This document shows, in pieces, positions 1 to 12,206 of a stretch of DNA of 64,000 bases. Each line of letters opens with the position of its first letter. Within the stretch, counting starts at the first letter, position 1. The notes under the pieces are model-generated. The model made no database searches and was not told the DNA's origin. It saw only the letters and a program-made list of their open reading frames with translations. The stretch spans positions 27,933,636 to 27,997,635 of the forward strand of contig NC_079134.1 of NCBI RefSeq assembly GCF_945859705.1, written 5' to 3'. This stretch comes from Episyrphus balteatus (lineage: Eukaryota > Arthropoda > Insecta > Diptera > Syrphidae). The translations under genes were made by a program, and so were the position numbers.

Positions 1-83
1 TTAAGGATGTTTTGGCGAAAAGAGGATTCATGACATTTAGTAATTTGTTTTAAAGTTCCATTAATTCTTGTATATATAAAGAA

Positions 84-177
84 CTCATGGTATAAGAAGA
101 CAAGGTATGATCATTAGAGTAGCCATTTTACAAAGTGGAGTAATAAGTTTTTGACGTTTAATTTGGTAAAGTCAAAA
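84..177. repeat. Dispersed repeat, inverted copy at 60431-60524
   Basis: About 94 bp running from CTCATGGTATAA to TTTGGTAAAGTCAAAA matches, in reverse complement and with only scattered differences, the stretch at 60431-60524. Neither copy has a clear coding frame. It is a fragment of an unidentified interspersed repeat near both ends of the window. Confidence 0.75.
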
Positions 178-547
178 GCAATAACATTTTCGAAAAACAA
201 TTTCAATAGGGCAGCTGTCAAAAACTTAGGAAACCATCTTTTTTTTTCTTTCATCTGACAGTTCTCGATACAGACTTTTTTCTAACATACCTTCTCTTTT
301 TATAACATGTCAAGAACTATTATCTAGTCTCTTAATTTGCAAAAACTTAACATTATAAAACCATCTTGGTTCTTAGCTCAATTAAAATAGATTTTTCTAT
401 TCGTTTTAAAATAATATTTTTACCAAAAACAACATGACAGATAATTCTTCAGTTCTCTTATGGGTAAACGCATGCATTTGACAATACGGGAAGAAATGTT
501 TCGTTCGGTTTTGACAGCAGCTTTTGTTTGCTTCCGTCTATTATAAG

Positions 548-632
548 CCCTTTTCCATTGGAGGCGGTAGTTTACTTGTGAGTAAAAATCTAGTACAACA
601 ACTACACATTCCTATCTCCTCGAGTAAAAGAT
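548..632. repeat. MITE family B fragment (GTTCCATTGG type)
   Basis: The sequence contains CCATTGGAGGCGGTAGTTTAC followed by TAGTAC and CTCGAGTAAAAGATCATG. The same ordered motifs occur at 3208-3320, 6131-6260, 29035-29140 and 43912-44096, the last being the best preserved copy. This copy lacks an intact second terminus and abuts the family A element at 639. Confidence 0.6.
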
Positions 633-638
633 CATGTC

Positions 639-925
639 ATCGGCGGAAAGCAAAATTATTGTTCTAAATCCACTTTTTACCGAAAATGAGATAATGATGC
701 AGTTATACTAATTTAAGGGTGCTCTTTCCGAATTTGAAAAGCGTTTTTGTCTAAAAAATTTCTTCAGCAGATAATATAATTTAATGGGACATCGAACAAT
801 AAAAACAGGTAAGTAGGTATCCTTCTCAAAATGAGACCCGAGTATTCTTGATTGTTCTAAGTCCCATCATGTTTTGTTCCATGTCCATTTTTGGGTAAAG
901 TAACCCAATCGGTAACGCCGCCGAT
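639..925. mobile_element. MITE family A, short copy
   Basis: The element is bounded by ATCGGCGG at 639 and its reverse complement CCGCCGAT ending at 925. The interior from about 645 to 885 is closely similar, in the same orientation, to 56912-57130; both contain CTTTTTACCGAAAATGAG and TTTAATGGGACAT. It has no coding capacity and is a non-autonomous inverted-repeat element. The copy at 56899-57400 is longer, so the two differ by an internal deletion or insertion. Confidence 0.7.
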
Positions 926-1963
926 TCCCAGTAAGTGTTTGTTGTAAAAATTTAACATAGAGCCCATGTTAAATATTTACCCACTGGACTTTGAAATCCC
1001 ACGAAACCACGGCTAATGTATCTCATTAGTATTATAGCCTTGAACTACAAAGCAAGTATGTTTTAGTACATCCGACCCAGTCGTTCAAAATTTCATTTCA
1101 AGATGTCATCACAGACATCGAGGAAACAATTAATGGCACAAGTTCACTGCTTTGCTTTCTTACTATACATATATTATTTATTTTTAATTAATGAGAATTA
1201 TAGCGTCATAAAAACACACCACAATCAACTGTAAGAGATAATTGCCACGTGCTTTTTTAGCGATCAGTCAAAACATAATATTTTATGCATGACGAAACAA
1301 ATGATAACGAAGATGTAGATTCCTAATTATTATTGTAGGTTCCTAATTTTATATTTTTAAGTTCTTATTATTTATTGATATAGTAATTATAATAATTTTT
1401 CATAAAAAGAAAATTAACTTGAAGCGAGGTAATCAACTTAAAGCGAGGTAATTTTTGCCTCATTTGCACCTAACGAATAGAAAATCGCACAAAACTTTTA
1501 TTTATCATTGCATCTGTAGGTTTCGAAAAAGTAATTGCATTCATCAATTCGGTTTAGTGACAAAATTTTATACAAATACAAAATATTTATACAAATAACA
1601 AGGTAACTGTTATACAATTTATTGAACAAAAAGGCCTTGCTTTTGTGATGTTATGACCTTTTAGGCAACAAATGAAGGCAAGGAAAAGATTATCAGTTAG
1701 ATTTCGATTCATCTTAAAAAAAAATCATCAATCGCATCTTATATGAAAACTTTGGTTACGAAATGATTACTTGATATTTCATCAGAAAAATATAACAGAT
1801 TTGGACTTTGGGCTAAATTTAAAAGGTGCAAAGACATTCTACGAAAATTTTAGGAAAGGTTATACAGATAGCTATAGACGGTCATGCACCTTGACTCTGA
1901 CGTAAAAATGACATTTATAAAATAGATTATGCACTTATGCAGATTATATAAAAGCTTTTTCCT
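926..1963. other. AT-rich intergenic DNA, no gene seen
   Basis: No coding region is recognised here. The only local structure is a short tandem duplication near 1415-1453, in which AAGCGAGGTAAT occurs twice about 20 bp apart. Confidence 0.6.
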
Positions 1964-2036
1964 TGCAAATGCAAAAGCACCAGCGTTCATTTGGCCTCAG
2001 AATTGGAACAATACAGAACCGGGATGTTTCGGATTT
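1964..2036 (+). mobile_element. LINE 3'-end fragment
   Basis: This stretch (GCAAATGCAAAAGCACCAGC onward, through GGCCTCAGAA and ACCGGGA) matches 44245-44315, where it lies in a longer LINE tail. Substitutions and truncation on both sides show it is a relic. Confidence 0.6.
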
Positions 2037-2586
2037 TTAAGAAGAGTATAGCAAAAATTCCATTCCATGCATTTTGATGAGAGAAAGTTGTGTAAGAAAG
2101 ATCGTAAAATTTCCTAACATCAATGGCTAAAAATAATCAAAGAGGATAGAATTTGAAATAATTTATTATCTGACAGTTAACCAAGACTATCAAGGTACCA
2201 ACTTTTATATATAAAAAATTGCTGCAAGTAGCTTCAGATAGGTTTTATTAGAAAATCGAACTACGGTGCGGATAATTTTGCCAAAAAACACACCTAATGG
2301 CGCATTTCCAAGTGTAACAACGAACTCGGTGGAGAGGTAAGCAATTGCTATTTTTACTGCAATAAAAAACAATATTTTTGTTGGGAGCCCCATTTGACAG
2401 CTCTGTTTAAAATTACAGCCGTTGCGTCGTTGAGTTGTAATATTTTTCATATTGCATTTTTTGGGGAACATATCTACCAAAAAAAAAAGTTTATTTTTGT
2501 GCCAAAAATCTGTTAAAACGACATGTTGCACCGTCAGCCTCAACGAATTTTACCGTTTAGATCGCAAACACAGAGAAATCATTAGT

Positions 2587-3056
2587 TGTGTTCAACGAGG
2601 ATTTTTCTAGATTAGAACAGAAGAGTTCAGCACAGTTTCGTGAGAAACGTCAGAGCAAGTTAGAAAAGTCATTTAAACGTCAGCTGTCAAAAAAAAAAAT
2701 TGTAAATTGTGTGAATTATTCGTTTTTCTTTCCTTTTTTCTTATGTTTTTATTGTGAAAAATATTATTAAAAATTATTTTTTTTTTAATATTATATGCAA
2801 AAACCATAAGGACACGACTTGCTAAACCAAATCAAAACATAAACAAAAAAATGACAGTTTCGATTTGGACAGTTCTCACGAAACTGTTCTAACCTGTTCT
2901 TACTCAAAACCAAGAACAGAAAATCCTGTTCTAAACTGTTCTAGACAGCGTCAATGAACAGGAAACTAGTATAGTTCAGAACAGAAAAACCTCAATGAAC
3001 AGCAAAAAGGTGTTATTTTCAATCCGGAACAGTCCAGAACAGCGTCGTTGAACACA
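2587..3056. mobile_element. Inverted-repeat element with TGTGTTCAACGA ends
   Basis: Twelve-base perfect terminal inverted repeats, TGTGTTCAACGA at 2587 and TCGTTGAACACA ending at 3056, bound about 470 bp. Inside, the motif GTTCT..CTGTTC and its complement recur many times, and CACAGTTTCGTGAGAA near 2629 is mirrored by TTCTCACGAAACTG near 2872. No target duplication was found. No protein is encoded, so it is a non-autonomous DNA element of unassigned family. Confidence 0.65.
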
Positions 3057-3207
3057 CATGTTGCAATTTTTATATATACATGCAGGTGTGGATGGGAGTT
3101 CTAGATTACCATTTTCATCTTCTCATCTACTCATGACACGAGTACTTTACAACTTCCAAATGAATAGTACTAATGGCATCTTTCAAAAAATCATTAAAAC
3201 ATTAGCC

Positions 3208-3320
3208 GCGTTCCATTGGTAGTTTACTGATGAGTAGATCTAGTACATACTACAAATAACAAACGATCTTCTACTCGAGTAGAAGATCAAGTGTACTAGA
3301 TTTCTACTCACGAGTAAAAA
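3208..3320. repeat. MITE family B copy
   Basis: GCGTTCCATTGGTAGTTTAC is followed by GATGAGTAGATCTAGTAC, and further on by GTACTAGATTTCTACTCACG, forming an internal inverted repeat. It is related to the copies at 548, 6131, 29035 and 43912. Confidence 0.6.
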
Positions 3321-5725
3321 ACGGTACGGGTAAATTAAGGAAAAAAATTCCACACTTGAACGTTGATGTTTCTGGTTTGAACTTTTTTGATAGAATTACC
3401 CGTACCGCATTCAAGCATTCAAGTAAGAAACTGGTCCCAATCTTTGTGGAACGCGCCTTATTAATTCTGTTTGTTAACCCATTCGGTTTAATTTTTCAGT
3501 TCTGTTTTTTTTTTTTTATCGATCGTTTAGATTTTGAATGTTTTGTTTTTAACTGGTGAATAAATTTCTTTATAATTAATATGCGTCCACTTCCAAATAA
3601 ATACATAAGTATAACTTCTAAGGCCTTTTTTAAGGAACATGTTTTTTTTTTTATTAAATAAAAACTTTTAGTTGAAACTAAAAGGCTACATTTTTTTTTT
3701 TAACATACCGTTAATATTTCCAACAGGAACAGCTGCTTCCTCCATTTCGTTCATGTTGATACTGTTTGTGGCGATATTATTAACTTTACCATAGACAGCA
3801 ATTGGGGCCATTTCAAAAAAAAGGGTTGTTCAGATTTAAAACTTGCCTTGTATGTTTATGGCGATAAGACCTTGTTTAATAAGAAAATTGTATGGAAACA
3901 AAATATAATTTTGTGCACTGACAACTTTTTTGTTGTTTTGATTTCGAGAATATAAAGAAAACTCGAATAATTTTACAGAAGATTTTTTCTCAAACTGACC
4001 ACTCTTGAACGCGAATGAAAATAACACAAAAAAAAAAACTTGACACGTTTTTTTTTCTTTCGTTCGAGAATACACAAAATATGTTTACAATTATTTTGCT
4101 CTTTTTTTTTTGTTGTGTTTTAATTGGCAAACAAAATTTATATACGCAAATACACAAAAAAGATACAAATTTTTTTAAAAAAAAGAAGAAGAAAACACAA
4201 AAAAATCAAATCAAATTATCACTTTATTGAAAATAAATTTAGCACAAATCTGTTCGGAAAAATGATCGGAACTAGTGTGACGTATTGAAGTTTGTAAATC
4301 TTTCCTCATTCCATGTAATAAACGACTAGATCGGCATCTACCTCCATTCAAGTGAAGGACCAAATTCTTTCGGTTGCAATCACAGGTGTTTTTTAAACAA
4401 AAAAATTCTTTTTTAGCCAGCTTAATGGTTTTTATTCAATCAAAAATAACTTTTCGCACAATAAAGCACAAAAATTAAAATTCATAAAAATTTTAAAAAA
4501 AAATGTATAAAAGATTATACGATTGGGATCGATCACGATCGAACTTAAGCAGAAATCAAATGAAAACTGAAAACAAACTGTCACCACGCTCTTCGATATA
4601 TACCTTTCCTTTATTAAAAATGAAAAAAAAAAACTATATGCTTTACTGTTTCCACTCATTTATTTTTTTCTTCGTTTATTTTGGTTTTACATTTTCATAC
4701 TCAAAAAAAAAAAGAGAAGAAAAAACGATCACCGATCGCAATGACGGCTCAAAAGAAAATTGTAATAAAAATAAAAAAGAGAAAAATTCAAGAAACTAGG
4801 TCGAAGGTGATCTCAATTGAATTTCAATGATCGTGATAAATGGAAAATGTTTGCGCTTTTTTTGCTTTTCTAGAAATAAACAGAGAAGGAGGTGTGTTCT
4901 TTTTCGAATTCGAGTGGTTTTTTGCCAACAGAATATTTCTCGTTGATCGAATAAGATCGAATTCTTGCGAGAGCCAGAGTAATCTATTTTTTCACTCTAA
5001 GTGCTCTGAGTTTATTAGTGTGGTACAAAGTCCATTCACTCAGAATTTACGTACATTTTGAGTTTAAAACAGAATATACTTGAGTCCGTGACATGATAAA
5101 AAAAAAAATTAATGGTCATCGTCACTCGTACAGTACAAGTACAAGCGGTGAAAAAAGAATAACAAAAACAAAGCAGAAGTTCTTCATACAAAGTAGTTGT
5201 TAAGATATCACAGATTGATCGTGTGTGTTTGTGCTTCGTGGCAATGAAGATTTATATTTGTGTTAATATTTCATATTTCAAAGATAGTTTTGATGTATTT
5301 GCATTACAATAATAACATGTGGTAGTGTTTGTAGGAAAACACAAACAAAATAGAAAAAAGTTGGTGATCAACTCTGATAGTAGTGGTCAAACAGCTGTTT
5401 TGTTTTCCGGTATTATGAGAAACTTGTCAACAACGCTTAAAGTGGAATCTTCGTAATAGGTCTGTTCAGTTAATTGAAATTTTCAAGTTATGTTGTAATA
5501 GTGAAATTTCTGAATATGTCAAAAGGGGCTATTCATGCAATGGTGTAAAATGGGAAATCTGGTAAAGAAACTGTCAAGCCCATAACAAATTTTGACACAT
5601 TTGCCACTTTACCAGAGTTTACAGAGTCTATTGATTAAACAGATATGACATGAACCTCAAACAATTATTGTAAGACATTATAGAATTTACAAAGTTTGCT
5701 AATGATGTCTTTTTTAAAATGTAGT
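3321..5725. other. AT-rich DNA with homopolymer runs, no gene seen
   Basis: The stretch is dominated by runs of A and T. Open frames here are short, rich in Lys, Phe and Asn, and resemble no known family. No RNA gene or complete repeat element was recognised. Confidence 0.55.
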
Positions 5726-6001
5726 AGCCTGAAATAATTTCCCAAATTATCTCATTTCGAATGTGAAATCGTATAGAAAAAAAAAAAATTGAATTTGAAA
5801 TCAGGGGTGGGATTACGGCATACGATTACGATTATCCGTTAACGTTTTGACTATTACTGTCTCTATTTAATCAATAGAAAAAGATAGAGACACATAGCGT
5901 CAAAACGATAACGTATGATCGTAGTCGTATGCCGTAATTTGGGCGCTCTGAACTGACCTAATTTGCGAAATTATTTCATTTGGGGTCTAGTGAAAAAGGC
6001 T
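5726..6001. mobile_element. MITE (AGCCTG type) carrying a nested MITE
   Basis: The ends are AGCCTGAAATAATTTCCCAA at 5726 and an inverted counterpart ending AAAAAGGCT at 6001. A second, uninterrupted copy lies at 53118-53248 and shares ATTTCATTTCGAATGT and AAATCG.ATAG. In this copy the middle is interrupted by a separate hairpin element at 5812-5938. Confidence 0.7.
5812..5938. mobile_element. 127-bp hairpin MITE nested in another MITE
   Basis: ATTACGGCATACGATTACGA at 5812 is mirrored by TCGTAGTCGTATGCCGTAAT ending at 5938. The mirrored arms run to about 55 bases each (TGTCTCTAT against ATAGAGACA) around a short loop. It sits inside the element at 5726-6001, so it inserted later. RNA from either strand would form a miRNA-precursor-like hairpin. 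Confidence 0.75.
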
Positions 6002-6130
6002 ATAATAAGTCTTGCAGAGACTGAAGCTCCTAAATATTTTAAACGTTGTGTCGTAGTACTCGGATTTTATGAATTAAAAATTGTAAGTTTTAGCTATCCA
6101 GGGCCGACCTTTTGTAATTATTACATCTAA

Positions 6131-6260
6131 AGCCCTGTTCCATTGGATGTGGTAGTCTACTAATAGCAGATGTTTTGGTTAATCTAGTACTATCATCTAC
6201 TCACATGATCTTCTTCCCGAGTAGATACGATTTGTATTGAATTCGTTAAAAGTGCGTATG
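6131..6260. repeat. MITE family B copy
   Basis: AGCCCTGTTCCATTGGATGT is followed by GGTTAATCTAGTACTATCATC, then CCGAGTAGATACGATTTGTA and AATTCGTTAAAAGTGCG. The same motif blocks occur, rearranged or inverted, in the intact copy at 43912-44096. Confidence 0.65.
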
Positions 6261-7258
6261 AAAGTGATCGAGCAACACTGTGCATTGAAAGGAAGTTCAT
6301 TTTTTACCATGAACTTCTTTTCGATTCAAAATGTTTTACGACAACTTTTCACAGTATAAAAATTACAGAACGAAGTTACATTTCGGGGCACATACGGGAC
6401 ACGTTTGGGTAACTTTCGGGACACTTTCAGAACATGTTCGCTGCACATTCAGGACAAGTTTGGGAAACATTCAAACTTTACAGCAGTTTATGTTTTCGGT
6501 TGAGCCTCTTATGTCGTTATCTATTTGTCAATTCGTAGTCAGATTTCTGAATTTGACAGATAAAGGGGGTGAACAAATGCTCAAAATGTTCTGACCAAAC
6601 TAGTCTAATTCGTTTGTCCACCTTTTTTCATTCTTTTCCACCCAAAATTTTTGTCTTTCCACCCCTCAAAATTTTTTTAGAGAATTTTTTTTTTTTCTTA
6701 TATAGGAAGTCAAAAATGAAAAACCGTCATGAATAAAAGCACCCCAAGTTCTTGAAACACACCAAAAATCATGGTTTCTACGTTTAAGAAATATTCCAAA
6801 AAAAAATGTATAGCAAAATTCATACCAAATATTCAAATTTTCAAAAATTCAAACGGCAATTGCATTTAGAAGACAATCAAAAATCAGATTATTAACTGAA
6901 AGATTCAAAGTCCCCTAAAATACCTATAAATGTCTCTTTTCAAAAAAAAACTTTTGTAGTTTTTGTCAACCTCGAGATCTTTACATAATGTATGTATAAT
7001 GTATAAATATAATGTATATCTAAAAGCAAATATTTTTAATTTATTATTTATATGAAAATAAATAAAGCTATACAAAAATTACGCATACACCACAGTCACC
7101 TTTTTAGTTTCCTCGAATTAAAATATGACTTTACTAAAACCATCTGAGTTTTTCTGACTATTTACTAACTAAATTTTAATTGTGGGGCTAACACAAAAAA
7201 AAAACACCTTAAATCATAAAAAATTGGCTTTGGCGATGTCATCTCTTTTTCTTTCTTA

Positions 7259-7488
7259 AGCCTTAACTACAATGGCTCAAAAAGTGGAAAAGTACAAAAG
7301 TGAACATTTTCAAAAGCATTTTTATATAGTTTTCCGGGCTGGAAAATTAAAACAAATGATGCAGAAAGCTTATTTTTTGGTCTAAAAAACAATTTGTATA
7401 CTCTTTTTCACAAAACAATTGCGCTAGCCAGAACAAAAATATTTTCACTTTTGTACTTTTTCAAAAAGTGGTGTATGTAGTTAGGCCT
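7259..7488. mobile_element. MITE with TTA target duplication (PIF/Harbinger-like)
   Basis: AGCCTTAACTAC at 7259 and GTAGTTAGGCCT ending at 7488 begin inverted repeats of about 50 bp that include AAAGTACAAAAGTGAA. TTA is present directly outside both ends (7256-7258 and 7489-7491). A 3-bp TWA duplication is typical of PIF/Harbinger elements; the family assignment is inferred from that and the AGGC-type ends. Confidence 0.7.
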
Positions 7489-7849
7489 TTATTTTTTTTT
7501 ACGTTTAAGTGCTAAAATGTTTGGAAATTTTAGTTTTGGAATTTTTTCGACTTTTGATTTTTCAGTGCAAATTTCGCGTTTTGAAAATTTCCTTAAAGGT
7601 AGAGTGGACGTAGAGTGGAAACGGTATGGCTTATGTACAACTTGCAAATCCTGTATCAAAACAATCTAGATTCAAATACCTGAATGGTATTTCACTTTCA
7701 CACACATTCCTGTTTTAAATTTAAAAAAACATTTGCTGTTGGTTGTTGATAATTTTTATATTCATTTTATATGAACGAATTTGTACACAATTACCAAAAC
7801 AGATTTCATCTTCTGTATCTAAATTTTACACAAAAATCTCTCAAACAAA

Positions 7850-8776
7850 TCGCTGCCTCAAAACTATAATGTTCTATGTCGAAGAAATGGAAAAAAATGA
7901 CTTCTTTATATCAAAATTTTCGTCTTTTCAATGGCTACAAGACTGTGTCCACAAAAATTTTAGTTTTGGCCTAATACAATATTTATGGCCAAAACAAATA
8001 TTCAATTTTCGGATATAATGGCTTATACTCATTACTATAAAGTTCTTAGTTGACATACAACAATTTGCCTCATTTCAACCCCATACAAAAATGACTACTT
8101 TTAAGTTACATAGAACATTTAACATTTAAAAATTAGCTGCCGGACTCCAAAATAAAATCCTTTAAAGCAATATTGAAAGGTCATGCGGAAAGTCGATTAT
8201 GGCTTTTTTGAAAAAGTTACTGACAGTAATCAGCAATAGTTTGTAAGTAAGGTTCACTTGAATGTTTATTTAAATAATTGCTGTGTAATTATATTTTTTT
8301 GCTAATTTCTTGGTAAATACTAATTTGAAATCTTTGAACTTGCTTGGGCATGATGCACTTCATTAAATTTATGGTTTTTAATAAAAAAAAAAAAAAAAAA
8401 AAAGCTTAAAAAGCAATATAATTACTCCAAAAATATTGTTCGTCTTGACTGTAAGTTGGTTATTTTCATATACCATACTCATTACTATAATGTTGTATGT
8501 CGAACATAGAACAAAAAAATCAACTCGAAATGCAAGGAAATGAAATAAATGTTCTATGTCAAAACAGAAAAACGTTAATTAAACAGATTTCCAGCATCAA
8601 AAAAGAAATTTTAGCATTTGAATTGATAGATTATCCAGCTACGGTAGTTAATTTACTATTATCATGCAAAAATACATACATAAAGGGTGAAATTCTGATA
8701 CTCCAAACTTTGTATGTAGTCGATTTTCTCGAAACATTTTTTGGAAACATAGAACATTATAGTTTTGAGGCAGCGA
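7850..8776. repeat. Element bounded by 30-bp inverted repeats
   Basis: TCGCTGCCTCAAAACTATAA at 7850 continues through GTTCTATGT and is mirrored perfectly at 8747-8776. Inside, ATACTCATTACTATAA occurs twice (about 8027 and 8472), as does GTATGTCGAA-type sequence. The 110-codon open frame at 8497-8829 lies within this repeat and ends in the repeat arm, so it is not treated as a gene. Confidence 0.6.
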
Positions 8777-9061
8777 AATATAAAGCGACACATTTAATGC
8801 CCATCTGCAACTTGAATTACATTTATTGATACTTTTTACCCACAGACAGATGGCGCTTAATTTCACTTTATTGCAACAGTGCACCCTTTATGAAGCTGCT
8901 TCTTTTTCTGACATTTCAAATTATAAAATCAAACAAAAAACAACACAAAAAAAAACAGATAAACTAGAACATCTGTCGCCCACACTATCATCTTTTTCGT
9001 ATTACAAAAACTATTTATTTCCACTTATAATCTTTTAAAAAAATATAACATTCCAAATATA

Positions 9062-9766
9062 ATGTCCAACATGAAAAAACATTCCAAAGAAAACCGTAAA
9101 ACCATTTCCACCATCGAAACCCATCGAACATGTACAATTCCAGTGAGAAAATCTACAACAAATCCATGCACAGTAATTAGACATCCAATTACCGCAAATG
9201 ATTTGGGTGATGAATTGACAAATCTCATCTACTCGGAAGCTGCCAACAAAGAAAACACGGGTAATTACGATGAACCCATTTTGAATACAATTCTAGCATT
9301 GGGTCGACAAATGCAATCATTGCAATTGGATAGACAACCAATGCGAACTCTAAGTTCGATTGACGAACTCTCACCACGATCAAAAGCTGTTGTTATTCCA
9401 AAGGTTTAATACATTATTAAACTATTTATATTTATTAACAAAAATACTTTTTTATAGATCTCAAAAAAACTAAACTTTCCCCATGACAAGACTATCTTTC
9501 GCAATCTCATTCCAATCAATGTCAACGACTCTATTTTGTTACCGAAAAAGAAATCATCAATTCGTAAAAAGTATATTGTAAATCATAAAGTTCCTACTCC
9601 CGATTTGGGTGATTTTTTGGATCCAATTGCACCACTGGAACATATTATTCCCGAACCAGATATCGATTTGATACACGATCCGAATGATATAAATTCATTT
9701 GAAGAATTTTATGAATTTTATCGTGATGTTAATCCTCGATGGATTAGAGATGAATATCAATTATGA
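9062..9766 (+). CDS. Candidate securin (Pimples-like), two exons
   Basis: Exon 1 is 9062-9403 and exon 2 is 9458-9766. They flank a 54-bp intron with AAG|GTTTAA donor and TTTATAG acceptor, phase 0, giving a 216-residue protein. Visible features are two KEN boxes (residues 9-11 and 63-65), a basic Ser/Thr-rich N-terminal half, a basic patch KKKSSIRKKY, and an acidic, Asp/Glu/Pro-rich C-terminus ending in aromatic-acidic residues. KEN boxes mark substrates of the anaphase-promoting complex. The size, basic-to-acidic polarity and KEN boxes fit securin, the separase inhibitor; Drosophila Pimples is about 200 residues. No canonical RxxL destruction box is obvious, although RTLSSIDEL is reminiscent. 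Another small APC/C substrate is possible. The gene itself is well supported; the name is an inference. Confidence 0.7.
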
Positions 9767-9826
9767 TCTCATGAAAGAAATCTCAATTTTAATTAATTAA
9801 TTAACTCTTTAAAGTACAAATACAAA

Positions 9827-9832
9827 AATAAA
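9827..9832 (+). terminator. Polyadenylation signal of the securin-like gene
   Basis: AATAAA lies 60 bp after the stop codon of the 9062-9766 gene and is followed by ATGTGCGACATTTTATTTTG. It fits a short 3' UTR for that gene. Confidence 0.6.
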
Positions 9833-10299
9833 TGTGCGACATTTTATTTTGAAAAATTGAATTTTTTTTTATTTTTTGGGGGTGGTTTTTAGAGCCATTT
9901 AGATTTGTATATGTGTTTCCGCTTGTTTCTCTAATCCTCATTATTTACGACAGGGGCGATTATGGTCACCTAAGGTTTCGGTGGCAAATGTACTCCACTT
10001 GATCAATGAGTCGGGGTGTACGAAGTCGTGTTGTTTGAGTCGGGCTTTTTGACGATAGTGTCCGACTTCCAATAAGGAGGAGGTTTTCAGTCCATTTGTT
10101 CTTTTCTTTTTGTATGTTTGTTCTCAGAAGTTTCGACTGGGTGAACCAAATTTTGTATGTAGAAGATGGTGCTTCCAATGTGGGTTTATTTTAATATGGG
10201 CCGGTTCTGTTTATTGCATCCTTGAGAAAACCGTTATATAAGTTTCAATCCAAAGAAGTCGATTTGTTTTTGATAATTCACACCTGCACATTACGCTGT

Positions 10300-11000
10300 G
10301 TTATTTTCGAGTATGACTTTGGAAATATGTGCCTCTTTTGTTAACGAGAGTGTTGTTTATTATACTCTTTCAAGAACGATGTTAAAGAAGTAAGCTTGTC
10401 TACAACCTTTGTTGACATCAAAGGTTTCGGTGAGTTTTTTGCTGACCCTAACAGAGCGGAGTGCAATATCCATCGTTAATTAGATTAGAAATGCTCTTTA
10501 CAGCTCGTATCTCTAGATACTATCTTACATGCCTTCAAATGGATGAATAGGTGATCGGTATCGATTTGAGGGTTCTGGTTTTTTTCAAGAACTCCCATAG
10601 TGTGAATATTTGTTCGATGTTGAATGTTCTTGACGAAGGGCTTTTGAAGTTCAAATAATACAAAAATAATAATATGCTTCAAATAATGCGACTCTAATAC
10701 GATGTTTCCTTGTTTATCTTTGCAGGCTTCAGCTCTAGGTTTATAACCTACCTTCTGGTAGAACTTCCGAACCTCATTCCTTCTATAGCATGCAGCTATT
10801 TCTTTGATGGCTTTTTTCTCGTGATAACTCTTTTTTCTACTTAGAAGCTAATGTTACTCTATTTTTTTCCTTTGTAGAGCTCATTAGCGCCACTTTGTAG
10901 GCTTTCTGTTTACCTGTATGTGTTTGCCGGCATTCATCACAAACCAGATTTTGTTGTTTAAATGTTGGCTCCTCGGATTGAAGGAGTATTTAGCCTAAAA
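10300..11000 (-). pseudogene. Degenerate LINE polymerase fragment
   Basis: Read on the minus strand, 10850-10690 encodes KEIAACYRRNEVRKFYQKVG followed by YKPRAEACKDKQGNIV. This resembles the linker between endonuclease and reverse transcriptase in non-LTR retrotransposon ORF2 (the NEVRKFYQKV and CKDKQGN type). Frameshifts and stops interrupt it on both sides, so the copy is dead. How far it extends towards 9960 is uncertain. Confidence 0.6.
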
Positions 11001-12206
11001 CGCAATATGGTCAATCTGGTTGAAAGTTGAGATGCGTCAATTAACTTCTTTTACACACATTATTCTAACATCACAAAAAATCAGAACAGTAAAAACTTAA
11101 GTGTATAACTGTATAGTCCTCGCCCGCATATAATCGATTATTATTTTGTAGGCAATTTTTTCGTATTACATTTTATTTTGGAGCCATACAGGCATAATAT
11201 GGAAGATTTGTGAAATGTGTCTTGGCTTCTTTTCGAGTTTTACAAAACAGAACAGGTAAACAAAGACAATATATACTTATAAACATTAGACTGATTCAAA
11301 AAAAAAAAAAATTTTTTTTGTTCAAAGTAATACCGAAAATATTGTTGGAAATGCTTAAGTTTAGGCGTTTAGAGGATAGCTCTAGGTTCATAGAATGCCA
11401 AACCACCGAAATGTTATGTCTGATTGATATCTCGACTTCGATTTTTATAAAGAGTTTTTAACTTGCCTAGTTGCTATACTATATTGCAAGTTAAAAAGTA
11501 TAATTGTGGTAATTTCAACAGAACACAAAACTATATATGCAAGTTGCAAGTTGAAATAATTACTTTAATAACCTCCCGACCGTTAGTGGAAACAAAAAAT
11601 TTAAAAAAAAAATTATTTGGCTAATAATTTCATTAAAAAATAATGGTATTTTAAAAACTGGCATTTTTCTATTATTCGAAGGGAGGGCCAGAAAATGTAT
11701 TACAAAGTTAGTCCGCTTTGCAGATGCCTTGGAAATGAATTTATATAAATGCTTTGATCTGTACTCTTAACTCTTAATTGATGTTGTTTTTTTTAAGTTT
11801 CATATACAGTTTGCATTAATCTCAAAGTAGTTTGTAATTCTATACCAAGTAAAAATAAAAATTTCCTACCTTAATCAGATAATTTCCGACTTCATTTCAA
11901 TCGCTTATTTCCTTCGTTTTCTTTACAAATCTTTCAAATCTTGGTTCTTTTTGAAAACACTTAAAAAATCTTCTTTTGCAATAATATGCAATATTCTAGA
12001 AAATAACTAAAAAGAAAGAAAAAATTGTTAAATAAAATTTTAATTCATGTCAATAACTTAATTCTAATTTATTTAAACTTAAATTCGAAACATATATAAA
12101 TCACCTCTAGATTTAGTTTTCTTTTCTGCTAAAATTATTTTCTTATAAAAAATAATTTCCACCAATTTTATTGTTTAACTTAATTCATATCGTCATGCTG
12201 TTCGTT
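11001..12206. other. Gcn5 3' flank, no gene seen
   Basis: AT-rich sequence downstream of the Gcn5 stop codon. It probably contains the Gcn5 3' UTR, for which several TTTATT motifs (AATAAA on the minus strand) are available. No open frame of recognisable family occurs. Confidence 0.5.

Noticed and set aside
8497..8829. 110-codon open frame beginning MSNIEQKNQLEMQGNEINVL
   Set aside because: It lies within a repeat bounded by inverted arms at 7850 and 8776, overlaps one arm, and resembles no family. Chance openness is the simpler explanation.
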